Below are positions 11,166 through 22,988 of a DNA stretch of 64,000 bases, one piece after another. The stretch is from Hermatobates lingyangjiaoensis. Taxonomy: Eukaryota; Arthropoda; Insecta; Hemiptera; Hermatobatidae. The notes beneath the pieces are model-generated. The model ran no database searches. It was not told where the DNA came from and saw nothing but the letters and a program-made list of their open reading frames with translations. Position 1 is the stretch's first letter; each line of letters begins with the position of its first letter. The stretch spans positions 1 to 64,000 of the forward strand of contig JAPFBL010000120.1 of assembly GCA_026182355.1 (NCBI GenBank), in the 5' to 3' direction. The position numbers and the translations under genes were made by a program.

Positions 11166-11539
11166 CCTGTTAGCCTGGTCCCTGCAAGAATTGATATCTA
11201 CTCAGTAAATAAAAACCAAAAAGCTCAGTACCTTTCGTAGACCATTTTTAACACCAACGACCAGCAATTAACCACCAGAACAAATGACCAATAACAATTT
11301 AATACTCCTCTTTTCTTACAAAGTTGTGACGAAAGAAACTATTGACAGGTTATATCTGGAACAACCTATATACGCCAAGACTTAGCCATCTGTCTTTTAT
11401 CTGTGTACCTTGGACAACAGTAAACAGAAAATGTAACAGTATATTAATATATGATTATATATTTTTTGAGCATACCTATAAAACTTGTTACATGTATTTA
11501 AATTTGTTTTTTTTGTTTTTGTTTACGCATCTCGAAGAG

Positions 11540-12240
11540 TTACATGTAGTCCTATTGGTGTGGGTTTGTGTTGGGCACATTAGGAACGTTGTCTGTGAGC
11601 GTGTTGTGTGAGGTGTTGCTAACGGTATTGTATTGATATGGGGGTATATATTTATTGATTTACGCATTTTTAAAAGTTATTTTCATGTAATGGTATTAAA
11701 ATTTGGATAGTTTGTGAGGGTGGTCATTATTTTCGATGTTGTAAAAGCAAGTGGGAGGAAACGATACGATCTTGAATGAACTCATAGCGTATTGCTATGC
11801 TAGTGTTCCTGATAGTTATTTTGAGGGGGGTTCTATTTCGGAAGTAGTGTGTTAGTTTGTGTAAGAGTGTGATATGTGTAGTGTGTACCAACAAGCTGGA
11901 AAGGGCTAAGTATTTTAATGTAACAAGTGTGGGTGTGAAAACCGAGTTTGTATTTGACTTGGGGGGGGGGGTATCAATTTGAGTGTGTTGCGTTGAAAGA
12001 TGCTTGTAGCGTGTTGTGATTGTAGTGTGGGGTTCTATCATTGGGATTGCTTGTTGGGTGGGGGTCATTTATGTGAAATCTTTTTATATATATGTGTGTG
12101 TGTGTGTGTGCATGTGCGTGTGCGCGTGTGTAGCTGGTTGTGTGGGGGGTCATATGTGTCTGTGCGTGTTTGTTGTTGGTAGTGGGGGAGATGCATATGT
12201 GTAACTAGCGGGAGGAGGGAGGGGCTTGGCTCATTTCATT
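11540..12240 (+). repeat. G/T-skewed tract with (GT)n microsatellite
   Basis: About 700 bp in which the + strand is strongly G+T-rich (GTGTGTTGTGTGAGG, a nine- or ten-G run near 11961, GTGTGTGTGTGTGTG near 12092). Open frames here are compositional artefacts. It may be an expanded and decayed GT microsatellite. Confidence 0.6.
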
Positions 12241-12789
12241 CAGAATGCATGGGTGAGCCATGTTGCTAAAGTAACATAACATGACGTCATCCATGTTCTT
12301 TGACCTTCATCATCTAGTCAACTGTCATATTCATAATGACTGTGACCATTGGCTTACTAATATCATTATTATTCCATTAATTACTAGTAAGATGATCCTA
12401 CACTTTGCGACTCTTGCAGACTGCTTTCTCTTTCTTTACCACAGTATTTTTTGCCTTCCTATTTCTAATCATTCTTTCATTTATCTTTTCCAAAAGAAAA
12501 GTCTTGTACTTAGTTTTTTATTTTATAACTATTGTAAGTGTTCGGTTTCCAATGAAATATAGGTTCGAACACGACAAATGTGAACTTATACATTGTATGC
12601 TTTAGTGTGTATAAAAAAAAGTGAAGTTTTATACATTGTATAAATTTTATCAGAGTTTCTGCTTAGTATAAATTACTCTAGTTCATACACTAAAGGTGAA
12701 TAGTTCATGGAAATTAATAACTGCATTAATTTCTTGTAATATTGAAGTCCTTTAGTTAATATGAATCATAACATAGACTTGCTGCAGCT

Positions 12790-13030
12790 AAATATGCCTT
12801 AATACTAAAGAACTGACCCAGTCCTTATAACCTTTAATTCTGTTTCTATTTCACAGTCGATACTTTTATCAATTTCCTCTGTTTTGTAATCCTATGAAAA
12901 AGGTTTTAAATAAAAACCGAAACGCTGAAAATTAGTGTTTTAATTTGAACCTGAAGAACTGAACCGAGTCCTAAAAAACTTTAATTTTGTTTCTATTTGG
13001 TGGTCGATACTTTTATTAATATCTAAATAT
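12790..13030 (+). repeat. hammerhead-like cassette, family 9 (decayed)
   Basis: A core-like CTATGAA, a stem GGTTTTAAATAAAAACC and GAAACGC at 12892-12925, followed by TTTGAACCTGAAGAACTGAA and CGAGTCC. The block GTCCT..AACTTTAATT..TTTCTATTT..GTCGATACTTTTAT occurs twice here (about 12820-12870 and 12970-13020). A related unit is at 61890-62040. Confidence 0.45.
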
Positions 13031-13684
13031 GACTGAAACGTAAAAACTTGATCCCTTTAATTGCTATAAAATTTCAATTTCACTTTGTTTTCTTTTTTTC
13101 ATTGATAAAGTTAAAGAAATATTACATAATATTTTAATTGAATTGTTTTGAAAACCACTCTAACAGCTATAACTAAATTAACTTGATAAAACTAATTTTA
13201 CGTTTTAATTCTGAATGAAATATAAAATTTACTTTTGATATATTTTAAGAATTTTCATCAAACACTTGGTAGATTTATCTTTAAAGCTTTGTTGTTTTGA
13301 ATTTATAAAGCGTAAAGCTTATTATGGCATTTAGCCAAGCCATTTACATGGGTCTTTGAACATGCAATAACCCGTGAAGGATATCATTTATATTCGTTTT
13401 CGCATCTCTAATAAAATAGTTTATTTAAATATAGATATATATTTTTTATATTTCTCTGTGAATATATTATGTTTTTCATTACTGGAACACTAAAACCTTT
13501 CATATATCATATGTACTCAAAAGGAACATTCAAGATACGCTGCTTCATTTTTGGAAATAAATAAACAACCTAAGTTGTAGGTAATGATTTCACCTTAATA
13601 CTAACATGCAATCTGGTAATGACCTTACATTCTATACCTCTGCATCCAGCAACTAAACAATATTTGCTATACGTGTAAATTAGG

Positions 13685-13960
13685 ACCGGCGGTTCCATCC
13701 CCACCTGGCCCTCGATTTATTCACGCGGGAGATGAATAAATCTGAGCACGTCGTCCCTCGGAGAAGAACGTTAAACTGTCGGTCCCGAGCCTCTACGATG
13801 TCAGGTACTCGTTAAAGATCCCTTCTCTAAATACACTTGAGTAAGGCAAAATTTAGGACTCCGACTGTAGAATCAATCTTCATAGTGTGGTATCACAAAG
13901 GGCCAATGCTCAGCCTACGTGTGTTCCCTTGTAGGACTACCACTGTAACCTAACCTAACC
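13685..13960 (+). repeat. tRNA-derived SINE, type B, with (CCTAA)n tail
   Basis: It starts inside the head (GCGGTTCCATCCCCACCTGG), then the core GCGGGAGATGAATAAATC, GAAGAACGTTAAACTGTCGG, CTACGATGTCAGGTACTCG, TAAATACACTTGAGTAAGGC. The 3' part GTGGTATCACAAAGGGCC...GTGTGTTCCC leads into TAACCTAACCTAACC. That 3' part is the same as the untranslated tail of the LINE fragment at 53425-53745. Confidence 0.85.
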
Positions 13961-14084
13961 TATACGTGTAAATAATTTATAGTATTTTCACCAATAATAT
14001 TTAGTAACAAAACAATCAGTTCAATACGTAATATTCTTCCTTAAGTTTATTATTTTTCAGTTTTGCAGCCTGTTGATGTAAGGT

Positions 14085-14175
14085 AATGTTAAAGATCCCT
14101 ATTCTATATACAGTTGATTTAGGCAAAATTTCTGGGCCAGGTCAGCTCAGCGGCAAAGTGTTCGCCTTTTGATTT
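14085..14175 (+). repeat. SINE pieces, core end joined to another tRNA-like head
   Basis: GGTAATGTTAAAGATCCC through GTTGATTTAGGCAAAATTTC is the end of the type B core. It is followed at once by GGGCCAGGTCAGCTCAGCGG, a new tRNA-like head with a box A. This reads as two SINEs abutting, or a heterodimer. Confidence 0.5.
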
Positions 14176-14444
14176 TTGAATTTTGTTATTTAATAAGTTT
14201 GTTATCATTTAGTGATAACAAAACAAAGATACTCCTTATGAAGATCAAAACGTCTTCGAAATGTCTTATCTCGTTAATAATTTTATTTATGTGAAAACTG
14301 CTCATAATTTGTAAGTATGACCTCGTAAAATAAATATTTGTGTATCCAAGTGACTAATTAAGACAGTAACTTCAAGTAGTATAATGGTAGAAAATAAAGA
14401 AGTTAGACGATTTATCATTGTAATAAAGCAGTTATAATACTTAT

Positions 14445-14490
14445 ATTAAGTTAAGCTACAGTGACCGTTCCAATGAAGAACACACATAGG
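14445..14490 (-). repeat. SINE/LINE 3' tail fragment
   Basis: GTTAAGCTACAGTGACCGTT and AAGAACACACATAGG form the minus-strand version of the type B SINE and LINE 3' end. It abuts the MITE that starts at 14501. Confidence 0.55.
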
Positions 14491-14500
14491 ACAAATATTA

Positions 14501-15061
14501 CCGTCTTATTCTGAAAATAAGACATCACCCGAAAACAAGTCCTAGCGTGATGTTTGGGATGTTTTGGACCACAAGCCCTCCTCTGAAAATAGGCCCTAGT
14601 TAGGATAATGTGAAAAATATAATTCGTTAAAAAAATTGCTGTTGAATGCAGTGGGTATCTCTAGCTGTCGTAATATTTCAGAGAATTCTTTGGAACAGAA
14701 TATTCCAAGAAATTCTTTCTTTACCTCTGAAGTTCGTTTCAAGGAGGCTACTTAGACAAGAAGTATTATTTTAACATCAGCTATATTGCAAGACATGAGA
14801 GATTCAGACCAATGATTCTACAGGGAATGAATTTGAAGGAAAATCAGAACGGAATTCAAAATTTTGATGATTTATGACGATGTTCCAGAAGATGACATGA
14901 CTGTAATCGAATAAATGTAGATTTCTATATAAAAATAAATATTGAAGAAAAATATGTAAATCTACTTAATGTAATTGAAGCCCTCCCCCGAGAATATGCC
15001 CTAGCACGGATTTTGTCCTAGAAGTAAAGTAAGACAGTGTCTTATTTTCGGAATAAAACGA
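14501..15061 (+). mobile_element. TA-target MITE, copy 1
   Basis: Non-autonomous DNA element flanked by TA. The left end is CCGTCTTATTCTGAAAATAA and the right end AATAAGAC-type sequence is inverted near 15037-15060 (GTCTTATTTTCGG). Subterminal repeats of the pattern AAGTCCTAGCGTG and GGCCCTAGTTAGG are characteristic. Other copies lie at 17052-17621 and 18292-18990, with a piece at 16515-16680. The TA duplication suggests a Tc1/mariner-like mobilising enzyme, but I cannot name the family. Confidence 0.75.
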
Positions 15062-15129
15062 TAGTACTTTGTGATTCAACATAATGAACATTCTAGAGTG
15101 GGAGTCTTAAATTTTACCTAAAAGGAGTT

Positions 15130-15300
15130 TATTTAGAGTGGTGATGTTTAACGAGTTCTTAAGACCGACGGCTTAAGGGCAAAGTTTCTCAGATCTTTTC
15201 ACCTCCCGCGTTGAGAATCGAGGACCACAGTGAGTATCGAACACGGGATCTACCAGCTCAGAGGCGAGCTGGCAAGTCACTGGGCTACACCAACCCCTCA
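15130..15300 (-). repeat. tRNA-derived SINE, type B fragment
   Basis: The minus strand has a tRNA-like head (box B-like GTTCGATAC near 15240, TAGCCCAGTGACTTG box A region near 15280), the TGGTCCTCGATTCTC junction, and a shortened core. The 3' half is missing. Confidence 0.7.
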
Positions 15301-15543
15301 CCAGTTACATCAGCATTGTAAAATATCTAAAGAGTTTTAAGCATACCCGACTCCTTTGTCACCTTATCTCCTAAATGCCTCTCTCCACTCTATCGCAGTG
15401 GACCTATTTCCTACTAGTTTTTTTCACTGGACTAACCCTTCAGCACTACATCCTTGGGTATGTCTTTAATTATTTTAATTGAATTTTATTATTTCACTCT
15501 AATTTTGTGTCTGATTAGATATAATTTGTATTATAGTGTCTTC

Positions 15544-15571
15544 CTGATGATGAACACAAAGTGTTAGAAAC
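15544..15571 (+). ncRNA. hammerhead-like ribozyme core, family 5
   Basis: CTGATGA, stem II GAACACAAAGTGTTA, then GAAACGCGC. Both conserved core halves are intact; stem II has one terminal mismatch. The flanks match the decayed copy at 10789. The stem I and III pairing partners were not assigned. Confidence 0.65.
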
Positions 15572-16514
15572 GCGCTATTGTTGTTGTTGAATAAAACTTC
15601 ATTTATGGGAAACTTTTGTTAGTTTATCCATTTTTCCTCAGAATATCTGAAGAATATTTTAAGGGAATACCCATATAAAATGTATAAGTATTTTTAATAT
15701 ATTTATAGTTATTTGTTTAATTATAAAAAATATATATAAAATTACTATTAAGTATTTAATTTATATGTATTAATATTTTCAAATATATATATAATTATTT
15801 ATGTATTATATTTATATTTTTATAATAGGTATTTAAATATATAATCCCTCGAAGCAAAATAGGCGCCTTATTATTACTTGTATTATTATTAGCAGTATTA
15901 TTGCCGTTACTTTAAAAACAAATTGTCGTTTTTATGCTTTGCATGCCAGTAATGTGCTGTGGGGCTGCTATCAGGAATAAATATGCTTAAATATACTAAA
16001 AACGTTTTTTCTGATCTGACCTGCTGGGCTTTGTCTTATATATCACAGCTCTAACGTCTTCTTTGTCTTAGAAGCCAACACTTTATACTGTCAAAAACGG
16101 TAATTGGTAATTGGTATGACACAGAAATTAATGAACATTACTCGGAAGTTTTTACTTTATAATTGACTGAATTCATCTTGTGAGGAATTAAATTTGACAT
16201 TCGTGAATTTATGATTAATTTGATTTAAATTAATAGAAATAGAAGGGAGCAATATTTCGACAATAATGAACATACATTTTTTATTTTTTAAATATTTCTT
16301 TTTCTTACAATTTTTTTCCTCCAAAGTAGTACCCCTACTTAGTTTATTGCAATCAACTATTACTTAGAGTTTATTGCAATATTTTCGCATGCTCTATATT
16401 GTTTAGTACATGTGTATAATATTGTTATACTATGCTATATGACATTTATGGTATTTAAGAATTTGTTAAAACAATTAAATAAATTTGTTAACAATTCAGT
16501 TTTGCTTGGTGGCC

Positions 16515-16680
16515 AGGGAAAGGGACAGTTACAAATAAACTGTTACTATATTTTTAAGTCAAAATTCGTGCTAGGACTTATTCTCGGGAGAGGGCTTCAA
16601 ATACATTAAGTAGATTTAGATATTTTTATTTAATATTTATTTTTATACAGAAACTATATTGTAGTTTCTTTTGTTACACT
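16515..16680. mobile_element. TA-target MITE fragment
   Basis: GTCAAAATTCGTGCTAGGAC, CTCGGGAGAGGGCTTCAAAT and the following AT-rich 70 bp equal 17103-17200 of the fuller copy with few changes. Both ends of the element are missing. Confidence 0.7.
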
Positions 16681-17051
16681 ATAAAATAACAATATTTTAT
16701 AGCAAGTAAAATATTGATATAGTTTGTACAATTGAAGAAAAGATATGCAAGCAATAGTATTTGCTCATACGTGATACATTCAATTGTGTGAATACATAAT
16801 TTAGCGATCTGGTCATTTTGTTCCATTTAATAGCTGAAAATTTGGTTTTTCGAAACATTAAATGACATAGCAAGCCATTTACAACCCACTAAATCAAATC
16901 TCGGCCAGATTTTACAGCACTCATAGCTGATTAATTAACATTTGTCTAATTTATAGTTGTTTAGCTAGTAGAATGGGAGTTAAGTTATGACATGTTCAAT
17001 ACTTCTGGAAAACCGCCATTCATTCAAAAATGATTTGATTACAAAGCAATA

Positions 17052-17621
17052 ATGAATTTACAAAAAACATCCGAAAATAAGGCACTATTACTTTATTTTT
17101 AGGTCAAAATTCGTGCTAGGGTTTATTCTCGGGAGAGGGCTTCAAATACATTAAGTAGATTTAGATATTTTTGTTTAATATTTATTTTTATACAGAAATT
17201 TAAATTTATTCGATTACAGTCATGTCATCTTCTGGAACATCGTCATAAATTATCAAAATTTTGAATTCCGTTCTGATTTTTCTTCAAATTCATTCCCTGT
17301 AGATTCATTGGTCTGAATTTCTCATATCTTGCAATATAGCTGAGGTTAAATTAATACTTCTTGTCTAAGTAGCCTCCTTGAAACTAACTTCAGAGGTAAA
17401 GAAAGAATTTCTTGGAATATTCTGTTCCAAAGAATTCTCTGAAATATTACGACAGCTGGATAATACTACTACATTCAACAGCAATTTTTTAACGAATTTT
17501 ATTTTTCACAGTATCCTAACTAGGGCCTATTTTCAGGGGAGGGCTTATAGTCCAAAACGTCCCGAAAATCACGCTAGGACTTATTTTCAGGGGATGTCTT
17601 ATTTTCGGAAAAAGACGGTAT
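17052..17621 (-). mobile_element. TA-target MITE, copy 2
   Basis: Runs opposite to copy 1: the outer end GTCTTATTTTCGGAAAAAGA then CGG-TA is at 17598-17621, and the degenerate other end CCGAAAATAAGGCA is near 17072. The middle (CTTCTGGAACATCGTCATAA, TGAATTCCGTTCTGATTTTT) is the reverse of copy 1 at 14830-14900. The 128-codon frame across this stretch is not a gene. Confidence 0.75.
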
Positions 17622-17625
17622 TCTA

Positions 17626-17876
17626 CATAAATGATTTAAATATGTGTTCAATGGAGTTCAATATTAGATTTAATAAGAATTATTCCGTTAAAATAAAAAC
17701 CATGAAGTCTCATATTAAAAATAATACTTTTTTAAGGAAATTGAATAAAATTAGGAAAACTTAATTATTAACTCACTTTATTAGTAAAGTTACTACTTTT
17801 ATTACACAAGTTAGATAAAGTATAAATGAATTTGTTATGAGAACATACATAATCTATTTTGGCTTTACGATTTAAG
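17626..17876. repeat. direct repeat of 21015-21265, copy 1
   Basis: About 250 bp (for example AGTTCAATATTAGATTTAAT, AATTAGGAAAACTTAATTAT, TTATGAGAACATACAT) recur at 21015-21265 in the same orientation with small indels. No coding potential. It could be a local duplication later separated by element insertions, or a dispersed repeat. Confidence 0.7.
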
Positions 17877-18291
17877 TAAAAACATGATTAATCTAAATGA
17901 TTTAATTAGGTACCTTAAATCTTTATAACCTTAAACTTGGATTAAGCTTGATAATCCAAAATACAGTGTTGTGCTGTGATAAAAGCGACAAGTTTTTTAA
18001 TTATTCATATTTTATGTACCACTAAATTATTTCAACAATCAAATGTTTTAGAAAGAATTGGTATTAATAAGAAAAAGAAATAACAGTGATACTTTTATAT
18101 CGTCAAGTTTTATTTTCTCTGACATATATGGCTACTTTTTCTTCTTTCTACTATTTTCTCTACTTTTATTCAATATATTTTGAACAGAATACCATTTATT
18201 ATTACTCGTAAAGTTATTATTCGCAAGTTTAATTATAATTACCTATTGACGTTGAGATTTACTACTTGTGGTGTTAACTTGAACATACCGT

Positions 18292-18990
18292 CTTTTTCCG
18301 AAAATAAGACACTGGTCTTACACTCTCTTTCGTTCCAAAATGTGCGCTAGAACTTATTTTCGGAGGGAGGGCCTCAGGTACTATAAGTAGCCTCATTGTT
18401 TAATTTTTTCTTTAATATTTATTTATATAACACTATTTTTCTTTTTTTAATCGAGGTTTGGTTTAACTTCAATAATATAACATCTTTAAGCTGACGTTTC
18501 GTCTATATTTGTAGACATCATCAGGGCTACATCAATACACAATTTAATTACAAGGGTTAGTATTGATGTAGCCCTGAAGATGTCTACAAATATAGACGAA
18601 ACGTCGGCTTAAAGATGTAGTATTATTGGCGCTTGACCAAACCTCGATAAAAAAGAAAAATAGTGTTAATAAATGTGGTCGAGATAAGGAAGACATTATT
18701 TATATATCTAAATTTAAATTTATTCAATTACAATCTTGTCATATTCATCTGGAATTTATATATTGGTCATAAATTACCAAGTTTTGAATGCCGTTCTGAT
18801 TTCCTAAAAAATCACTTCCTGTAGAATTATTGGTCAGAATCTCTCATGTCTTCAATATATTTAACAAATTATATTTTTCATATTATTTTAACTAGGGCTT
18901 ATTTTCGGAGGTGGCCTTATATTCCAAACTGTCACAAAAATTACGCTAGGGCTTATTTTCTGGGGATGTTGTATTTTTGGTACCATGACA
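18292..18990. mobile_element. TA-target MITE, copy 3, split by a ribozyme palindrome
   Basis: The left end TA-CCGTCTTTTTCCGAAAATAA is at 18292, and subterminal blocks ACTAGGGCTTATTTTCGG and GCTAGGGCTTATTTTCTGG lie near 18890-18970. The internal region near 18440-18667 is occupied by an unrelated palindrome, so this copy is a target for a later insertion. Confidence 0.65.
18440..18667. repeat. palindrome with hammerhead-like cores on both strands
   Basis: Arms of about 100 bp, from AACACTATTTTTCTTTTTTT to its complement at 18645-18667. The minus-strand core at 18497-18524 reads CTGATGA, stem GTCTACAAATATAGAC, GAAAC. The plus-strand core at 18574-18602 reads CTGAAGA, the same stem, GAAAC. Stem II is fully paired in both. 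The loop is about 35 bp. It is the cleanest head-to-head example in the window. Confidence 0.8.
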
Positions 18991-19727
18991 TTTTTATTGC
19001 AGTACGCTATTCAGTCTTCTAGGAATATTCAGTTCAATCACACATTTAATGGTCTGTTATTCATTTTCATGTCTTATTGACTTTTACTTTCATATAGATA
19101 TTTAAATATTTGTTTTTATGCAAACTCGAAAGCTTATTTTCATCAGGTTTTCTTTCACAAAGTTGTCAGGTTGAGATAGGTCGCCTGGATCTGTCGGCTG
19201 GTTTGAACACAAAGTCAGCCCAGTTGAAATGATGCCGTGCTCTGTTGACAGAATTTTAACGAGAGCTCAAAGGTCCTTGTTATTCCAGTGGTCAGCAGCA
19301 ACACTTCAGCTTGTCATCCACACTAAATAGATTGCAAGTCAATGCTTATTTCGTTTGACAGTATTTATAAAATGCCTTGTATTCTGACCACCAGAGTGAC
19401 ATTCGATAAAAATATAATAAATATTTTTTACCCATTAAAATTTCACTAATATACCAACAGCACACCGTGTTTGATTCTCACTTTTTATTTAAACTTATTT
19501 TCGTAGATATTATACTCTCGATTTCATAATTTGCTGATTTCTAATGTTTCGATTACACAAATTCAATTCTTGGAAACAACTCCGAATTCCCTTCCATTAA
19601 TCGTCTTATTTATATTATTAAAAGTTAATTTCAAATCTAAATCCTTTTTTCATAAAAACTGTGGTGACTGAACTAATATGATTCTAAGGTAGCGCAATCA
19701 ATTATTATGTGGCATCTACTCATTGTA

Positions 19728-20105
19728 GGGTAAAAAGCTAACGAAATAGTCTACACATATAAAACTTTAATGGTATAAACAACGCGTTTCGAACACGTAG
19801 TGTTCTTCTTTAGGTATTAACTAAAAAATACAATGTTATCATTGTACCCAACAATGTCACTTAAAATGGATGTATGTACACTTTGACATCGTACCCAACA
19901 ATGTCAAAAATACAATATCCCTTAGGTTCGTACTTTCTTCCTTATTTTATTTTATTTTCTACTATATTTACTTTGTGCTATAGATATCTCTCCGATGATA
20001 TTGTATTGTTTAGTTAATACCTGAAGAAGAACACTACGTGTTCGAAACGAGTTGTTTATACGTTTAATTTTCTATATGTGGAGACTATTTCATTAACTTT
20101 TTACC
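19728..20105. repeat. palindrome with hammerhead-like cores, family 6
   Basis: AGGGTAAAAAGCTAACGAAA at 19728 is inverted at 20085-20105. The minus-strand core near 19786-19812 is CTAAAGA, stem II GAACACTACGTGTTC, GAAACGCG. The plus-strand core at 20021-20048 is CTGAAGA, the same stem, GAAAC. Between the arms, GTACCCAACAATGTCA occurs twice. A single inverted copy of the cassette is at 37890-38000. Confidence 0.75.
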
Positions 20106-21014
20106 CTATAATGAACTAATATGTATGATAATTTGATATCAGATTATTTGAGATGTGCGTTAATTCATTAGGTCAACTTAAGGTGAGATATTATTTCATT
20201 ATGGATCTGAAATACAGTTAATTAATTGAACAAGTTCATTAGATTTCAAACTAAACAAAACTTAAGCGTGCGTTGAATGAAGCTGAGTCATCATTGAATG
20301 GGTTCCTTTAGTCACCTGAAGACTGATTACTAACTTGAATAGTATTAATAAGGGTAGTATATAAATCATTTGGTCTACCAGAATAGAAAAAATCTTCAAA
20401 TAAAAATTTGAGTTCATACCGTTGTTATAAGATTACAAAAATAAACACTAAAATCAACAAAAATAGTGAAAGTCTTCAAGAAATATTTGATGTTACAACG
20501 TTGTTATGAGATTACTGTGTTAATAAGATTACGAAAATAAAGACTAAAATCGACTAAATTAGAGAAAATCATTAAGAAAAATTCAGTCCTCGTGAATACA
20601 TTTGTATTCATGTATCACATTTGAGCTTTGAGAATCTACCCTCTTTCTTGTTGGCTATTATTTTCTGATAGCATTTGTATGGTAGTTTCATATATTGTTC
20701 ACTTTATTTTTTCACCCACTTTTTTTCGTTTCTCACTATTTCTAAGAAGTTTCTTAGGATTCCCCTTAACTGTTCTATAAACATTGAAATATTTCTTTTT
20801 ACAGAATACGTAATGTGTAATAACATGGTTAATCTTCTCTTTACTTTCTGTCTTATTGTTCATATTTCCTTCTGAAATCCTTTCAAATTCTTTCAATAGC
20901 CGCTGCTGATGAGATATTGTCTTAGTTCTTAGTCATCCGGATGAAATGCCGATCAGTTTCAGTAGATATTAAATCTCTTTTGTATTAATTCTTTAATGCT
21001 ACCATATTTTTACC
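20106..21014. other. AT-rich DNA, short local repeats only
   Basis: Near 20420-20580 the motif ATAAGATTACGAAAATAAA with ACTAAAATC.AC.AAA occurs two or three times, as a small decayed tandem repeat. No exon or element end was recognised. Confidence 0.4.
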
Positions 21015-21265
21015 AAAACGTCTATTCTCACATAAATGATTTAATGAAGTTCAATATTAGATTTAATAAGAATTATTCCTTTAAAATAAAAATCATGAAT
21101 TCTCATATTAAAATTGAATTCTCATATTTTGGGAGGAAATTGAATAAAATTAGGAAAACTTAATTATTAACTCACATTATTAGTAAAGTTGCTACCTTTA
21201 TTACACAAGTTAAATAAAGTGTAAATTAATTTATTATGAGAACATACATCTATTTTGACTTTACG
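21015..21265. repeat. direct repeat of 17626-17876, copy 2
   Basis: Same orientation as the first copy. An insertion of about 25 bp duplicates ATTCTCATATT. The sequence before it, AAAACGTCTATTCTCACATA, resembles the MITE end that precedes copy 1. Confidence 0.7.
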
Positions 21266-22402
21266 ATGACTGTCATTTATAAGATTTACCTCTCAATGAC
21301 TAAATTAAAATTTGTACCTTTTTTCATGTGATTTAAAAAAATAGTTTCTGGTCTAGGGGAGTCTCAGTAGATTTATTTCGAGTCCAAACTACAAAGCAGT
21401 AAAGGTTTCCCCTTCTAAATCTAATGTGATGTCAGTCACTCTTTCTTTATCATTTCCTGCCACTTTTCCATGCTTTTCTCAAAGAACTATTCTCATTCCT
21501 CTTGATAGAGCTTTTTCGATGACTTTCGGTTTTTCACAACTGACCCGACTCTCCTTTGATTCCTTTATTAAAAGAAAAGGGAAAAACATTATACAGAGAT
21601 TTTTATCAATCATCATAACTGCAATCAGTCTATATAGAATGCTTGTCCAGCATCAGACTCAATATTCGCTTAACAGTTTTAAAAAAAATATTTTATAAAA
21701 TTGTATAAGAAAAAACTAGTTTGCTTTCTGAGAGCTGAGATCTGATATACTCCAGACTGATTCCTTTGAAGTGGCAGACATGTAATATGTAGTTCTTTAT
21801 GGAATAGCTCTTTTTTAATACCAGTACTGACAAGTTCTGACTCGATTGATATTTCAGAAAGTCTGGATTTGTCGGAGTAGAGGTAGTTGCTTGATGCTGT
21901 ACTGTATACACTTTTCGTATTCATTATTTTAAAACGAATTCACTTTCTCTAATCTCTCTCTCCCTCTCACCCATATGCTATATTTCTTCTCTTTTTTTCC
22001 ATTTCACATTCTCAAATTAATAAATTTGAATTCAATTTAATATACTATGCCGAGTTTATTACTTTTTGTGCAAAATCTCTACCAATGTAAAAAACCGTTT
22101 TTTAATAGTTCGTTAATCAAAGTAGAAAGCAATATTTCGCACTTGTGTTCCTGAAGAAAATACCTCATACTATGTACTCGCGTATAGTATATGTACTCGC
22201 GTATCTCATCCTATGTACTAAATTTCAACACAAACAGCCAGAATTACAGGGATTTAATCAGAATTGTCTGGATAGATTTCTAGTGAAATGAAAAAATACT
22301 ATTTCTTTTATAAAAATGAAAAAGTCTTTGTTACTGGTTTAATTTTTTGATATCCTTTAATTTACACGGACTCAAACACACCACCACACACACTCACACA
22401 CA

Positions 22403-22440
<38 letters not shown>

Positions 22441-22462
22441 GTGAGTGAGTGAGAGATAGAGT
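22403..22462 (+). repeat. (GA)n and (GAGT)n microsatellite
   Basis: A GA dinucleotide run passes into GAGTGAGTGAGTGAG. A purine/pyrimidine-biased simple repeat 320 bp upstream of the first receptor exon found. Confidence 0.85.
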
Positions 22463-22782
22463 GTATCCCATTTAGAACCATATTTCATTGAACTCAAGGG
22501 TCATCAAAACAGGTATTTCCGTTTAACTGGATTTCAACATTTTGACTCAAAATGTATATATTTTTGTTATTCATATCGATAGGTAGAAAAAGTAAATTTA
22601 ACGAAAGTTCTTACTGAATAAGAGCTCGCTATCATGGTCTTTCCTCCCCCCCCCCCATAAATCTGGCTCACTGTTCGCGGGTTTCATATTTAATAAGTAC
22701 CATATATTTCAATTCATTATTATTTTTAACAGCACTTTGATACTCTTAATAGTGTATTTCATGTCAATGTATTTTTTTCCAG

Positions 22783-22854
22783 GACCCTGACTGAATCAAA
22801 ATTTCAAATTCTCGAGAATGATACACTTCTGCCCTACAGGAATCTCAGAGACTT
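22783..22854 (+). CDS. LGR type-A receptor, LRR exon a (72 bp)
   Basis: Internal exon of a leucine-rich-repeat G-protein-coupled receptor of the glycoprotein hormone receptor type (FSHR/TSHR-like, invertebrate LGR1). The acceptor TTTTTTTCCAG ends at 22782 and the donor GTAAGT starts at 22855. Read in phase 2 it gives TLTESKFQILEN then DTLLPYRNLRD, one leucine-rich repeat of 24 residues. It joins in frame to the exon at 28005, forming F at the junction. In the vertebrate receptors the second exon is also 72 bp and encodes the first repeat of this kind. The exon with signal peptide and N-terminal cysteines should precede it, but I found no candidate upstream. Confidence is lower than for the later exons because repeat similarity alone is weak. 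Confidence 0.75.
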
Positions 22855-22988
22855 GTAAGTTTATTTTATGTATTTCTAAATCAGGATTCTATTTTAAATC
22901 TTTTTATTAGTTAAGCTTATATAAAATCTTAGTCTTATTTTTCTGCTACCACTGCACTATTCATGATATTAATAATAGTGTTGTTAAT

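Noticed and set aside
12000..12204. Cysteine/valine-rich small ORFs
   Set aside because: Translation of a GT-rich simple-sequence tract in several frames.
17378..17764. 128-codon plus-strand ORF
   Set aside because: It runs through the end of a TA-target MITE and a non-coding direct repeat; no domain and no codon bias.
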